A DNA stretch of 64,000 nt from Labilibaculum sp. K2S (GCF_030372765.1 NZ_JAUCMW010000001.1:404832-468831), one strand, 5' to 3'. Numbered from the stretch's first letter, positions 40,004 through 49,838 are shown. The notes: generated by a model not told the origin, from the letters alone. Translations and numbers: made by a program.

Positions 40004-40103
40004 AATATTTAGAACCCTTTTGGGTTCAACGAAAAATCCAAATGTTTCTTTATTTCTAATCACGATATTTCCTTATCTTTAGACTTCTTAAAAAACCACA
40101 TTC

Positions 40104-41231
40104 ATGATCAAACGAAATATTGTACTAATTGCTTCAATTCTACTAATTGCAGCTTGTCAAAACTCTAAACCCAAAACTTCTGTGAATCAAAATACATACT
40201 CCTTCTTTCTGGGAACCTATACCGATGGTGATTCCAAAGGAATTTACAAGTTGAAAATGGAAGCAGATGGTCATTTAAAAATGATTGGTTTGGTTGCTGA
40301 AACAGCCAATCCTTCGTTTTTGGCTTTTGCGAATAATCAAAAAACACTTTTGTCTATCAACGAGTTGGTGAAGGATAATAACATGGGAAGTGTTGAATCT
40401 TATCAAACAGGTGATTCGTTGAAATTGATTAGTTGTAAGCCAAGCGGCGGAGCGCATCCTTGTTTTGTTACTGCAAATGATGCTGGTGTAGTACTAACTG
40501 CCAACTACACAGGAGGTAATATTGGGTACTTAAAAGTTGATGAGAATGGAGAATTGTCTGATCTTTTGGATGTGCAGCAACACACCGGTTCAGGAACGGT
40601 TGTAAATCGTCAGGATCAGCCACATGCACATAGTGTTTGGTTTCAGCCCAATTCAAATCATATTATTGCAGTCGATTTGGGAACCAATGAGTTGTGGATT
40701 TCAAGCATCGATTCTGTCAGCAATCAATTTGTGCCGGCAAATCAGGCAAAAGTTTCTTTGGTTGACGGGGCAGGACCAAGGCATTTGGCTTTTCATCCCA
40801 ATGGAAAAATATTTTATGTGATTAATGAGCTTGACAATACCATTACTGGTTTTTCAATTTCAGATCATGAAGAAGTTAGTATGATTGGGAATGTAAGTAC
40901 TTTGCCAGCCGATTTCGATGGAGTAAGTAATCCTGCTGATATACATATCTCTAAGGACGGTAAATTTTTATACGGATCGAACCGGGGACACAACAGCATT
41001 GTTATTTTCAAAGTACAGGAAAACGGAGCTTTAAAATTGGTTGGGCACGAATCCACACGTGGCGATCATCCCCGTAATTTCAGCTTATCACCCGACGATA
41101 AATTTCTGCTGGTTGCCAACAAAAATACCAACAATATCGTGAGTTTTAAAAGAGATTCTGTAACCGGAAAGCTAACTTTCGTTGATGAAATAAAAGCGCC
41201 CAGTCCGGTTTGTATTCTATTTCAGCAATAG
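40104..41231 (+). CDS. Lactonase-family beta-propeller lipoprotein (6-phosphogluconolactonase-like)
   Basis: 375 residues with lipobox IAACQ near residue 18. The mature protein is a seven-bladed propeller of the YbhE/Lactonase family: FFLGTYTDGDSKGIYKL, AHPCFVTANDAGVVLTANYT, GAGPRHLAFHPNGKIFYVIN, STRGDHPRNFSLSPDDKFLL. Cytoplasmic relatives hydrolyse 6-phosphogluconolactone; an exported lipoprotein form is unlikely to see that substrate and may act on another sugar lactone. It lies 100 bp downstream of the lyase gene in the same direction and could serve the same catabolic process. Confidence 0.88.
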   Translation: MIKRNIVLIASILLIAACQNSKPKTSVNQNTYSFFLGTYTDGDSKGIYKLKMEADGHLKMIGLVAETANPSFLAFANNQKTLLSINELVKDNNMGSVESYQTGDSLKLISCKPSGGAHPCFVTANDAGVVLTANYTGGNIGYLKVDENGELSDLLDVQQHTGSGTVVNRQDQPHAHSVWFQPNSNHIIAVDLGTNELWISSIDSVSNQFVPANQAKVSLVDGAGPRHLAFHPNGKIFYVINELDNTITGFSISDHEEVSMIGNVSTLPADFDGVSNPADIHISKDGKFLYGSNRGHNSIVIFKVQENGALKLVGHESTRGDHPRNFSLSPDDKFLLVANKNTNNIVSFKRDSVTGKLTFVDEIKAPSPVCILFQQ

Positions 41232-41330
41232 CTCCTGCAAAAAATAAGTTAAAATTTGAACTTTATTGCGGCGAAATAGTAGACTGTTTAGAATATCAGC
41301 TTGTATTCAGGAATGCCTTTACTATTTTGT

Positions 41331-41511
41331 CGGGACTGCCCGCCCGATTTGCTGAGAGTCATTCCGAAGTGGGGGACTGTCCGCCCGATTTGCTGAGAGT
41401 TATTCCGAAGTAGGGGATTGCCCGCCCGATTTGCGGAGAGTTATTCCGAAGTGGTGGACTGCCCGCCCGATTTGCAGAGAATTATTCCCAGGTGGTGTAT
41501 TGCCCGCCCAA
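41331..41511. repeat. 41-bp tandem minisatellite, four copies plus a partial
   Basis: CGCCCGATTTG recurs at 41341, 41382, 41423 and 41464, each 41 bp apart, with a partial fifth at 41505. Each unit also carries GAGAGTTATTCCGAAGTG-like sequence. The unit is GC-richer than its surroundings and 41 is not a multiple of three, so it is not a protein repeat. The remaining parts of 41232-41609 show no gene. Confidence 0.9.
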
Positions 41512-41609
41512 AAAGGTGAAGCTTCGCCCGTCAATAAATATGGCTAATTCTAAGAAACCTCACCCAAAAAAGTTGAGATATGAAGGTTTTTAAAACTGAA
41601 TTCCCAGCT

Positions 41610-41921
41610 TTAAATAACAACACGTTTAAACTCAACTAACATCAGTAAATCCGATTTTTGCAGATCAGGGTAGAAGGTAAGTAAAGTATACCACAGTTCA
41701 TCTTTCGATTTAAAGCCGTCTTTGTGTGCCTCTTCCAAACTCATTTCATCAAAGCTTTTGTGCGAAACAGCGGTGATTTCAATGGGAATTGATTTTCCAT
41801 GATCAAAAATTGCTGTACCAGGTCCCAATTCCGGAATTGGTTCATCGATTCGGGCCGTTTGCGTTTTACTTCCTTTAAGAACCGGGATGTAAAAATCTTC
41901 GTGAAAATGAATTTGAGACAT
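41610..41921 (-). CDS. ASCH-domain protein
   Basis: 103 residues, a single ASCH (PUA-like beta-barrel) domain: KGSKTQTARIDEPIPELGPG holds the conserved G-x-K-x-x-x-x-R-type loop, and the C-terminal LLMLVEFKRV strand closes the barrel. ASCH proteins bind RNA or process modified nucleosides such as N4-acetylcytidine; the role here is not known. It lies 43 bp downstream of the NUDIX gene on the same strand, and both could act on nucleotides. Confidence 0.82.
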   Translation of the reverse strand: MSQIHFHEDFYIPVLKGSKTQTARIDEPIPELGPGTAIFDHGKSIPIEITAVSHKSFDEMSLEEAHKDGFKSKDELWYTLLTFYPDLQKSDLLMLVEFKRVVI

Positions 41922-41964
41922 GGCTTTTATTGTTGTCGTTTTTGTAAATCAAATAATTCTGAAA

Positions 41965-42405
41965 TTAAACTGTCTGGATCTTATTCAAAAACTCTTTTAC
42001 TCTCTCAAAAACTAAATTTTGAATGTCGGTATAGGTCAGTTCTTTGGGTAAATTTCTGAAAAACCTGACTTCTGCAATTTCCATTTCGGGTAATTTCCCC
42101 AATTGTTGGATGTTGGCAAAGAAGATTCTGCCGGATTTTATTTCTCCCTGCCAATCGCAGGAATAATCGCAGACCGTACGCAGACTAAAATGAGTAGCTC
42201 CTGTTTCTTCATACAATTCTCTTTTTGCCGCAGCTAAGGCCGATTCATCCTTTTCAATATGTCCGGCAGGCATTTCCCAGGTTTCCCGCAGGCGATGGCG
42301 CACAAATACCCATTTGTTCTGATACTGAGAACAGATAATAGAATATTTTAATTCTTCACCGGGAACGGTGAATGCATCTAAAAATTTAACAATGGGCTGG
42401 TTCAT
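41965..42405 (-). CDS. NUDIX hydrolase
   Basis: About 146 residues, starting at the ATG at 42405; an earlier ATG (42483) adds a 26-residue segment not typical of the family. The NUDIX box is complete: G-x5-E-x7-R-E-L-x-E-E-x-G, read as GHIEKDE, a seven-residue spacer and RELYEETG. It cleaves a nucleoside diphosphate linked to another moiety; the substrate cannot be predicted. It is upstream of the ASCH gene and downstream of the SDR gene, all on the minus strand. Confidence 0.92.
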   Translation of the reverse strand: MNQPIVKFLDAFTVPGEELKYSIICSQYQNKWVFVRHRLRETWEMPAGHIEKDESALAAAKRELYEETGATHFSLRTVCDYSCDWQGEIKSGRIFFANIQQLGKLPEMEIAEVRFFRNLPKELTYTDIQNLVFERVKEFLNKIQTV

Positions 42406-42529
42406 TTTGTTATGGAAAAATAAGTTTGTGTTGCTAAACTGTAACCGATCAAAAATTAAGTGAAGATATTGATTTTTCAACAAAAAAATGAACTTATTCC
42501 GAGGTCGATTTTCCTTTGTGGTTAATTCT

Positions 42530-43978
42530 TTAATCGGTTTTCCGGTAATTAATAATCCCCTTTACCATTCCTCTAAAAATAAAAAGATGAAATGGATAAC
42601 TCAAAATCCAATACAATCGTCCCATGATTCCTTTGGGGCGAAACGTCGCTTTTTGGGAGATGAAATTTTCATCATTTTTTCTGTCAATTGTGAATTCGAG
42701 CCAGGCTTCACCGGGCAAAACCATTTCGGCATACAACAAGAGCCTTCCACCTTCTTTATCGGCAAGCAGAACACGCCAAAAGTCAAGAGAATCACCCATT
42801 TCAATTTCAGTAGGATGTCTTCGTCCTCTGTTTAAACCAACACCGCCAAAAAGTTTATCGAGCAAGCCACGTAAATGCCAAAGCCAATTGCCGTAATACC
42901 AACCTCTGTCGCCACCTAGAGCCCAAACATTCTCAATTACCTGTTCCGGATTATTGGTGAATTGATAACGCTTGTTATCGGTATAACATCCAAAATCAGG
43001 TGGTTCTACATATTTCATTTTATCATTGGTCAGAATGCCGCTGCTCAAAGCATCTGTCCACGAAGAGATCACCATTTGCTGTTTAATTTTTCCGGTTGCC
43101 CGCTCTATGGCTTCTTTGTAGGGCATTAAAGTAATTTGCAGCGTTGATGCCAGATTATTCGGACGGCAAATTACTTCAATTTTCATACTGTCGACCAGAT
43201 TTAAGGCCAGATTATAGGATGTGGAAGTGATGAAATACAACCAATAGGAAGATAGGCGGGGAGTCATTACCGGAAGGGTGGTGATGATTCTTGGCAGCTT
43301 TCTAACTTCGGCATATTGCTGCAGCATTTCTTTATAGCTCAACACCTCAGGACCACCAATGTCAAAAGTTTGGTTCAGGCATTCATCGTGATCAATAACC
43401 TTGGTTAAAAAATCAATAACGTTTCGGATTGCAATGGGTTGACATTTTGTGAGTAACCATCTGGGCGCTGTCATAATGGCTAGTTTTTCAACTAAATCTC
43501 TAATAATTTCAAATGAAGCACTTCCCGAGCCAACAATAATTCCAGCTCGTAAAATGGTGTGATAACTTTTGCTTTTTTTTAGAATGTCTTCCACCAGTTT
43601 TCTTGATTCAAGGTGTTTCGATAAAATTTCCACATTGGCGATCCCACTTAAATAGATAATTTGCCTGTTTTGTGTTTTATCGATGAATTCTACAAAGTTT
43701 CGTGCGCAGGTTTTCTCCAATTTTTCAAATCCATCGGTACTGTGAAGCATGGAATGAATCAAATAGTAGCTCACCTCAATATCCACTGGTAGTTTGCCCA
43801 AAGATTGTAAATCCAATAAATCGGCTTCGAAGATTTCCAAATTGGGATGATCAATTTCTTGTGGTGAGAAGCGTTCCTTATTACGAACACAGCAAACAAC
43901 ATTATGCCCTTGCTCAAGCAGAACGGGTAGTAATCGTTTCCCTATATAACCATTGGCTCCTGTAAGTAGTATTTTCAT
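42530..43978 (-). CDS. SDR-type NAD(P)-binding protein with DUF2867 C-terminal domain
   Basis: 482 residues. An N-terminal Rossmann domain with GANGYIGKRL (residues 7-16) and atypical-SDR features (YYLIHSMLHSTDGFEKLEK, ILRAGIIVGSGSASFEIIRD), followed by a START-like DUF2867 domain (about 330-480; WALGGDRGWYYGNWLW, PGEAWLEFTID). This two-domain architecture is known from many bacteria and its reaction is not established. It is first of three minus-strand genes (SDR, NUDIX, ASCH). Confidence 0.88.
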   Translation of the reverse strand: MKILLTGANGYIGKRLLPVLLEQGHNVVCCVRNKERFSPQEIDHPNLEIFEADLLDLQSLGKLPVDIEVSYYLIHSMLHSTDGFEKLEKTCARNFVEFIDKTQNRQIIYLSGIANVEILSKHLESRKLVEDILKKSKSYHTILRAGIIVGSGSASFEIIRDLVEKLAIMTAPRWLLTKCQPIAIRNVIDFLTKVIDHDECLNQTFDIGGPEVLSYKEMLQQYAEVRKLPRIITTLPVMTPRLSSYWLYFITSTSYNLALNLVDSMKIEVICRPNNLASTLQITLMPYKEAIERATGKIKQQMVISSWTDALSSGILTNDKMKYVEPPDFGCYTDNKRYQFTNNPEQVIENVWALGGDRGWYYGNWLWHLRGLLDKLFGGVGLNRGRRHPTEIEMGDSLDFWRVLLADKEGGRLLLYAEMVLPGEAWLEFTIDRKNDENFISQKATFRPKGIMGRLYWILSYPFHLFIFRGMVKGIINYRKTD

Positions 43979-44057
43979 TTAGAAATGAATTTGTAGGATT
44001 AGAAGTATCAATTTACTAAATAATAAGCTCAGTTTTTACCGATTAAAAATTTATTTA

Positions 44058-44090
44058 TACATTTGAGCCATAACAGAACAGAACACTTGA
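44058..44090 (+). promoter_or_regulatory. GntR gene promoter with candidate operator
   Basis: The -7 box TACATTTG (44058-44065) fits TAnnTTTG. Eight bases downstream is CAGAACAGAACA (44074-44085), the same 12-mer found at the xylB promoter. It overlaps the expected transcription start, as a repressor site would. The gene ATG follows at 44104. Confidence 0.6.
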
Positions 44091-44103
44091 ACCGATAATA
44101 CGC

Positions 44104-45099
44104 ATGAAAGCATTTCAATTTACTCCGGACAGTAACTCTCCAACACCAAAATTTCAACAATTAATTCAAGCATTTCAGGATGCGATCAGTCAAAAAATAT
44201 TCCAGCCAGGCGATGTATTGCCCTCGGTAAATGAGATGTGCCGTGAGTGTTCTCTATCCAGAGATACTGTATTTAAGGCATATGCTGAATTGAAGAAAAG
44301 GAATGTGATTGAATCTGTTCCGAATAAAGGATATTTTGTTTCGGGTGAAATAACCAGAGTGTTTTTGTTTTTGGATACTTTTAAAGCGTACAAAGAGGTT
44401 TTATACGATAGTTTTAGAAAGAAATTAGCAGATAATGTAATTGTGGATCTTCATTTTCATCATTACAATATCGATGTATTTAAATCTCAGATTCGAGAGA
44501 GTATTGGCAAGTACAGCAAATACATTATCATGAATTTTGATCATCCCAAAGTGGCAGCTTGTTTGAAGCAGTTGGATCCAAAGAATGTAATGATTATTGA
44601 TTGGAATATTAAGGCTGATGATCAGCATTCTCAGATCTTTCAGGACTTTGGGGAGTCTGTTCTTACTTCTCTTCAGTCTGGTTTGGAGGAGATAAAGAAA
44701 TACAAAGAGTTTAGTATGATTTACCCGGATTATACTTATCATCCATACGACACCGTTGAGTTCTTTCTGCGTTTTTGCAAACAAAACAAGATAAAACATT
44801 CCATTTATACTGATATTGATTCCATCGAGGTGAAAAAGGGCGCGGCTTATTTCTCGGTTAGTGATCGGGCAATGGCTAAGATTCTGGATAAAGCAAGAGA
44901 GAAAAACTTGGAATTTGGCGTAGATATAGGACTTGTTTCTTACAATGAGACACCAATGAAAAAGTATATCGACAAAGGAATTACTGTAATATCAACAGAT
45001 TTTGATCTAATGGGCAAAAAGGTTGCAGAGTTCGTAACAACATCTGAACGAGTGTATTATTGTGTCCCAACTCAACTCGTAATGAGAAAATCTTTATAG
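44104..45099 (+). CDS. GntR-family regulator with sugar-binding-like sensor domain, probable xylose regulator
   Basis: 331 residues. Winged-helix GntR domain at 1-82 (FQQLIQAFQDAISQKIFQPG, LPSVNEMCRECSLSRDTVFK, YAELKKRNVIESVPNKGYFV). A periplasmic-binding-protein-like effector domain fills about 88-331, similar in plan to AraR-type regulators. It directly precedes xylB, xylA and xylE on the same strand. Both its own promoter and the xylB promoter carry CAGAACAGAACA, so autoregulation and control of the xylose genes are likely. Whether it represses or activates is not visible. Confidence 0.9.
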   Translation: MKAFQFTPDSNSPTPKFQQLIQAFQDAISQKIFQPGDVLPSVNEMCRECSLSRDTVFKAYAELKKRNVIESVPNKGYFVSGEITRVFLFLDTFKAYKEVLYDSFRKKLADNVIVDLHFHHYNIDVFKSQIRESIGKYSKYIIMNFDHPKVAACLKQLDPKNVMIIDWNIKADDQHSQIFQDFGESVLTSLQSGLEEIKKYKEFSMIYPDYTYHPYDTVEFFLRFCKQNKIKHSIYTDIDSIEVKKGAAYFSVSDRAMAKILDKAREKNLEFGVDIGLVSYNETPMKKYIDKGITVISTDFDLMGKKVAEFVTTSERVYYCVPTQLVMRKSL

Positions 45100-45108
45100 T
45101 TTTTTAAA

Positions 45109-45168
45109 AATGTTTTTTTATTTAAAAAACATTTCTAAATTTGCATCAGAACAGAACAGGGCAGAACG
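45109..45168 (+). promoter_or_regulatory. xylB promoter with hairpin and candidate operator
   Basis: AATGTTTTTT...AAAAAACATT (45109-45133) forms an inverted repeat that may terminate the regulator transcript. The -7 box TAAATTTG (45136-45143) is followed after three bases by CAGAACAGAACA (45147-45158) and a third, related GCAGAACGG, giving three GAAC steps. The ATG of xylB is at 45186. Confidence 0.6.
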
Positions 45169-45185
45169 GTAAAAAAGAATAGAAA

Positions 45186-46667
45186 ATGTATTTATTAGGA
45201 TTAGATATAGGAAGTTCCTCAGTTAAAGCATCATTATTGGATGCTGAGAGCAGCAAATGTTTGGCTGCTGATTTTTTTCCCAAAAAGGAAATGGAAATTA
45301 CGGCACATGAAATTGGTTGGGCCGAGCAAGATCCTGAAATGTGGTGGAGTAATCTAAAGCAGGCAATCAAAAGTGTAATGCAAACTGCAAATGTGGATGG
45401 GGAAATGGTTAAAGCCATTGGTATTTCTTATCAGATGCATGGTTTGGTTTGTGTTGATAAAGATTTGAAGCCGGTTCGTTCTTCTATTATTTGGTGCGAC
45501 AGCAGAGCCGTTGAAATTGGCGATAAGGCTTTTGCCAGTATTGGAAAAGATAAATGTTTGTCGCATTTGCTGAATTCACCTGGAAATTTTACAGCCAGTA
45601 AATTGGCTTGGGTAAAAGAGAATGAGCCTGAAACATTTGCGAAAATTCACAAAATAATGTTGCCAGGAGATTTTATTGCGATGCAATTAACCGGAGAAAC
45701 CTGCACTACTGTTTCAGGTTTGTCGGAAGGAATTTTCTGGGATTTCAAAAACAATTCGGTTTCGGAAGATGTACTGAAAGCCTATGGTTTATCGGCAGAT
45801 GTATTGCCAAAAATTGTTGATACTTTCTCAAATCAGGGACAAGTGCTTCCTGAAATTGCTAAGGAATTAGGTTTTTCAAGTAGTGCGGTAGTTTCTTATC
45901 GTGCAGGAGATCAGCCAAACAATGCATTGTCTTTAAATGTATTGAAACCAGGAGAGGTAGCCACTACAGCAGGAACTTCGGGTGTGGTTTATGGTGTTAG
46001 CGATGAGGTGAAGTTTGATCCTTATTCAAGAGTAAATTCATTTGCTCATGTAAACCATACTAAGGAAGACAATCGTCTTGGAATTTTGTTGTGCATTAAT
46101 GGAACCGGAATTATGAATTCATGGTTGAATCATAATGTGGCGAAAGGATTGTCTTATGCAGAAATGAACGAAAAGGCCATGGAGATTCCTGTTGGATCGG
46201 ATGGCATTACTATTCTGCCGTTTGGTAATGGTGCAGAGCGTGTTTTGAAGAATCGCGAAATAGGTGCTCAAATTTTGAATCTAAACTTGAACCGACATAC
46301 AGATGCTCACATTTACAGAGCAGCACAAGAGGGAATCGCATTTTCATTCTATTATGGAATGGAAGTAATGAAGGAAATCGGCGTACAGCCAAATGTAATT
46401 CGTGCCGGACATGCAAACATGTTTTTGAGTCCCTTGTTTAGAGAAACCTTAGCGACCGTATCAGGAGCAACCATTGAATTGTACGATACCGATGGTTCTT
46501 TGGGGGCCGCAAGAGGGGCAGGATTTGGTGCAGGCATCTATTCTTCATTGGAAGAAGCTTTCGCAGGATTGGAGAAAATTAGTACAATCAAGCCTGACGA
46601 AAACCTTCGTGAAGAAATGTTGAAGGCATATGATCGCTGGAACAAGGAATTGCAAAAGAATTTATAG
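45186..46667 (+). CDS. xylB: Xylulokinase
   Basis: 493 residues, normal for the FGGY kinase family. It phosphorylates D-xylulose to xylulose 5-phosphate with ATP. N-terminal ATPase lobe LLGLDIGSSSVKASLLD, substrate region ISYQMHGLVCVDKD, and DQPNNALSLNVLKPGEVATT with TAGTSGVVYG in the second lobe, with the likely catalytic Asp in that GDQPNNA motif. It is the first structural gene after the GntR regulator and lies 48 bp upstream of xylA. Confidence 0.95.
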   Translation: MYLLGLDIGSSSVKASLLDAESSKCLAADFFPKKEMEITAHEIGWAEQDPEMWWSNLKQAIKSVMQTANVDGEMVKAIGISYQMHGLVCVDKDLKPVRSSIIWCDSRAVEIGDKAFASIGKDKCLSHLLNSPGNFTASKLAWVKENEPETFAKIHKIMLPGDFIAMQLTGETCTTVSGLSEGIFWDFKNNSVSEDVLKAYGLSADVLPKIVDTFSNQGQVLPEIAKELGFSSSAVVSYRAGDQPNNALSLNVLKPGEVATTAGTSGVVYGVSDEVKFDPYSRVNSFAHVNHTKEDNRLGILLCINGTGIMNSWLNHNVAKGLSYAEMNEKAMEIPVGSDGITILPFGNGAERVLKNREIGAQILNLNLNRHTDAHIYRAAQEGIAFSFYYGMEVMKEIGVQPNVIRAGHANMFLSPLFRETLATVSGATIELYDTDGSLGAARGAGFGAGIYSSLEEAFAGLEKISTIKPDENLREEMLKAYDRWNKELQKNL

Positions 46668-46715
46668 TAGTAGATAGCTAATAAACAGATTGATAATTTA
46701 ATAAGAAAGAACATC

Positions 46716-48041
46716 ATGACTATTCTAAAAGGAGACAAAGAGTATTTTCCTGGAATTGGTAAGATTGCTTACGAAGGACCGGAATCAAAAAATCCTATGG
46801 CATATAAGTGGTACGATGAGAACCGCGTTGTTGCAGGTAAAACTATGAAAGATCATTTGCGTTTTGCAGTGGCTTACTGGCATACTTTCTGTGGCGATGG
46901 CGGAGATCCATTCGGACCTGGAACTCAAAAATTTCCTTGGGGAAATGAAGCTGATGCAATTAGTGCTGCTAAATCGAAAATGGATGCAGCTTTCGAATTC
47001 ATTACAAAATTAGGTGTACCATTCTATTGTTTCCACGATACTGATGTTGTAGGAGAAGGATCTGTTTTCGAAATTGAGAAGAGAATGACTACTATGGTTG
47101 ACTATGCGAAGCAAAAGCAAGCAGACTCAGGCGTTAAGTTATTGTGGGGTACAGCAAATGTATTTTCGAATGCCCGTTACATGAATGGTGCTTCTACCAA
47201 TCCTGATTTTAGTGTTGTTGCCAACGCGGGAACTCAGGTTAAAAATGCATTGGATGCTACTATTGCTTTGGGTGGTACAGGTTACGTATTTTGGGGAGGT
47301 CGTGAAGGTTATATGTCTCTTTTCAATACTGACATGAAACAGGAGTTGGATCATATGGCAAGATTCCTGACTATGGCCCGTGATTACGGTCGTAAAAATG
47401 GTTTCGAGGGAACTTTCCTTATTGAGCCTAAGCCAATGGAGCCAATGAAACACCAGTACGATTTCGATACTGCAACCGTAATGGGTTTCTTAAACAAATA
47501 TGGTTTGGCTGATGATTTCAAAATGAATATCGAAGTGAATCATGCTACTTTGGCTGGTCATACTTTCGAGCACGAATTGCAAACTGCAGTTAATAACAAC
47601 ATGTTGGGTAGTATCGATGCAAACAAAGGTGATTACCAAAACGGATGGGATACTGATGAATTCCCAACCAGCATTTATGAAACTGTTGCGGCTATGCTGC
47701 CAATTCTAGAGAATGGCGGATTTACTCACGGAGGTATCAACTTTGATGCGAAAACTAGACGTAATTCAACTGATTTAGAAGATATTTTCATGGCTCACAT
47801 TGGTGGAATGGATGTGTTTGCCCGTGCTTTGGTTATTGCTGATAAAATCAGAACTGAATCTCCATACCTGCAAATCAAGAAAGACCGTTATTCTTCTTTC
47901 GAATCAGGAAATGGAAAAGCGTTTGCTAACGGCGACCTTTCTTTAGAAGACCTTAGAAAGATTGCAAAAGAAGTTGGGGAACCAAAACAATTAAGTGGAA
48001 AACAAGAAATGTTAGAGCAGTTAATTAACTGGTATATTTAA
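46716..48041 (+). CDS. xylA: Xylose isomerase
   Basis: 441 residues, a class II enzyme by length. It interconverts D-xylose and D-xylulose using two divalent metals. Catalytic and metal residues visible: His107 and Asp110 in YCFHDTDV, the GGREGY motif, Glu237 and Lys239 in [10 protein letters not shown], and the [15 protein letters not shown] block. It follows xylB by 48 bp. A hairpin between xylA and xylE may reduce read-through to the transporter. Confidence 0.97.
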   Translation: MTILKGDKEYFPGIGKIAYEGPESKNPMAYKWYDENRVVAGKTMKDHLRFAVAYWHTFCGDGGDPFGPGTQKFPWGNEADAISAAKSKMDAAFEFITKLGVPFYCFHDTDVVGEGSVFEIEKRMTTMVDYAKQKQADSGVKLLWGTANVFSNARYMNGASTNPDFSVVANAGTQVKNALDATIALGGTGYVFWGGREGYMSLFNTDMKQELDHMARFLTMARDYGRKNGFEGTFLIEPKPMEPMKHQYDFDTATVMGFLNKYGLADDFKMNIEVNHATLAGHTFEHELQTAVNNNMLGSIDANKGDYQNGWDTDEFPTSIYETVAAMLPILENGGFTHGGINFDAKTRRNSTDLEDIFMAHIGGMDVFARALVIADKIRTESPYLQIKKDRYSSFESGNGKAFANGDLSLEDLRKIAKEVGEPKQLSGKQEMLEQLINWYI

Positions 48042-48052
48042 ATAAATCTTAT

Positions 48053-48082
48053 AAACTCCCGTAAGTTCGATTGCGGGAGTTT
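48053..48082 (+). terminator. Hairpin between xylA and xylE
   Basis: AAACTCCCG (48053-48061) pairs perfectly with CGGGAGTTT (48074-48082), with only a short T run after it. It may be a partial terminator tuning transporter expression. It also argues against a transporter start at 48071, which would lie inside the stem. Confidence 0.6.
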
Positions 48083-48100
48083 ATTCTAATTTTCAAATCC

Positions 48101-49708
48101 ATGTCTCAAGCCCAAACTCAGGGAAGTAATTCGTTTATCTTAACCATCACCTTAGTGGCAACACTTGGGGGATTGTTGTTTGGTTACGATACTGCCGTAA
48201 TTAATGGTGCCATTGAAGCACTAAAAGTATTTTTTGTTACTCCATTAGAATCTGATCATGCTCTTGCACTGCAGGTTATTGGAGAATATAAGATTATCAT
48301 TTCTTTATGTTTTGTAGTTGTTTCCTTACTGGTTTCCAGCTTCATGTTTCGTATGTATGGAAAGAAAAAAGGAATGATATACAGTGGAATTGTAATTGTT
48401 GCAGGAATCATAATCTGGTACACTCAGTTCTGGGTATCTGTAAACGAAATTTCTGAAAATACCTTAAATTCGATTAATGGTTTTACGATTTCGAGTGCTA
48501 TTATAGGTTGTATTATTGGAGGTTCTATTGGCGGATATGTTAGTCAGAATATTGGTAGAAAAAGAGGTTTAGTTCTTGCTGCAGTTCTGTTTATCATTTC
48601 TGCAATTGGTTCGGCAATGCCTGAAATTATGAATATTTTCGGAGCCGGAACCATCACTTCATTTATTTTTTACCGTATTATTGGTGGTATGGGTGTAGGA
48701 ATAGCCTCAATGCTTTCTCCTATGTATATTGCCGAAATTGCACCTGCAAACATTCGTGGTAAATTGGTTTCATGGAATCAGTTTGCAATCATCTTTGGTA
48801 TGTTGGTGGTTTATTTTGTGAATTACATTATTGCTTCAAGTGGTGATGATGGTTGGTTAAATGAAATAGGATGGAGATACATGTTTGCATCTGAAACCAT
48901 TCCTGCAATTATCTTTTTGGTATTGCTGTATTTCGTTCCTGAAACTCCCCGGTTTCTAATTATGAAATCGAGAGAAGAGGAAGCAAAAACTCTTTTAAAT
49001 AAGATTGTTGGTTCGGAAAAAGCTCCGGGTCTGTTAGTAGATATTAAAGAGTCATTAAAAGAAAATAACGCTCCATGGTTAACTTTTGGAGGATTAATTA
49101 TAGTTATAGGAATATTATTATCTGTATTCCAGCAATTTGTAGGTATCAATGTGGTGTTGTATTATGCATCCGAGATTTTCAGAAATATGGGAAGCGATAC
49201 CGATACTTCTTTACTTCAAACCATTTTGGTTGGGGCAATTAACCTGATCTTTACTGTATTGGCAATTTATACTGTTGATAGGTTTGGACGTAAGCCGTTA
49301 ATGATAATTGGCGGTATTGGTATGGGAATCTGCATGTTCGCATTGGGTTTTGCCTTCTATTTTAATCAGTTGGGTTTGGTTGCTTTGTTCGCCATGTTAG
49401 GATATGTTGCCTTTTTTGCAATGTCGTGGGGACCGGTTACCTGGGTGTTGTTATCAGAGATTTTCCCGAATTCAATTCGTAGTGCCATGTCGATGGCAGT
49501 TGCGGCTCAGTGGATTGCAAACATGATTGTTTCATGGACTTTCCCAATGATGAATGACAACTCTTGGTTGACCAATCAGTTTAATCACGGATTTACCTAT
49601 TGGATTTATGGTGGTATGGGATTATTATCAGCATTGTTCGTATGGAAAGTAGTTCCTGAAACCAAAGGAAAAACTTTGGAAGAAATGGGACGCTTGTGGA
49701 AAAAATAA
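48101..49708 (+). CDS. xylE: D-xylose/H+ symporter of the MFS sugar-porter family
   Basis: 535 residues from the ATG at 48101. Twelve transmembrane helices with sugar-porter signatures: GGLLFGYDTAVINGAIEAL (helix 1), GGYVSQNIGRKRGL, RIIGGMGVGIASMLSPMYIA and PETKGKTLEEM at the C-terminus. There is an additional hydrophilic insert near residue 55. The xylose assignment is from the operon (regulator, kinase, isomerase); the closest known relatives are XylE-type. A strong terminator follows. Confidence 0.93.
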   Translation: MSQAQTQGSNSFILTITLVATLGGLLFGYDTAVINGAIEALKVFFVTPLESDHALALQVIGEYKIIISLCFVVVSLLVSSFMFRMYGKKKGMIYSGIVIVAGIIIWYTQFWVSVNEISENTLNSINGFTISSAIIGCIIGGSIGGYVSQNIGRKRGLVLAAVLFIISAIGSAMPEIMNIFGAGTITSFIFYRIIGGMGVGIASMLSPMYIAEIAPANIRGKLVSWNQFAIIFGMLVVYFVNYIIASSGDDGWLNEIGWRYMFASETIPAIIFLVLLYFVPETPRFLIMKSREEEAKTLLNKIVGSEKAPGLLVDIKESLKENNAPWLTFGGLIIVIGILLSVFQQFVGINVVLYYASEIFRNMGSDTDTSLLQTILVGAINLIFTVLAIYTVDRFGRKPLMIIGGIGMGICMFALGFAFYFNQLGLVALFAMLGYVAFFAMSWGPVTWVLLSEIFPNSIRSAMSMAVAAQWIANMIVSWTFPMMNDNSWLTNQFNHGFTYWIYGGMGLLSALFVWKVVPETKGKTLEEMGRLWKK

Positions 49709-49807
49709 TTTTAAAATAGTTAGTTAGTAGTTGTACATGTTATATCCATTATCGCTAATTAATAGATAAGTTGGTGGGTTTTATTGGTTTAAGATAATGG
49801 ATAATGT

Positions 49808-49838
49808 AAAAGGATCGGCTGTGGCCGATCCTTTTTTT
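49808..49838 (+). terminator. Terminator of the xylose operon
   Basis: AGGATCGGC pairs with GCCGATCCT, with a short loop and seven T residues. Confidence 0.9.

Noticed and set aside
40012..40027. Terminator after the lyase gene
   Set aside because: GAACCC/GGGTTC forms a short hairpin but no T run follows; read-through to the lactonase gene is plausible.
41210..41413. 67-codon plus-strand gene
   Set aside because: It starts inside the lactonase gene and runs into the 41-bp minisatellite.
48071..48100. Upstream start for the xylose transporter
   Set aside because: The non-ATG codon lies inside the xylA-xylE hairpin; the ATG at 48101 gives the normal N-terminus.
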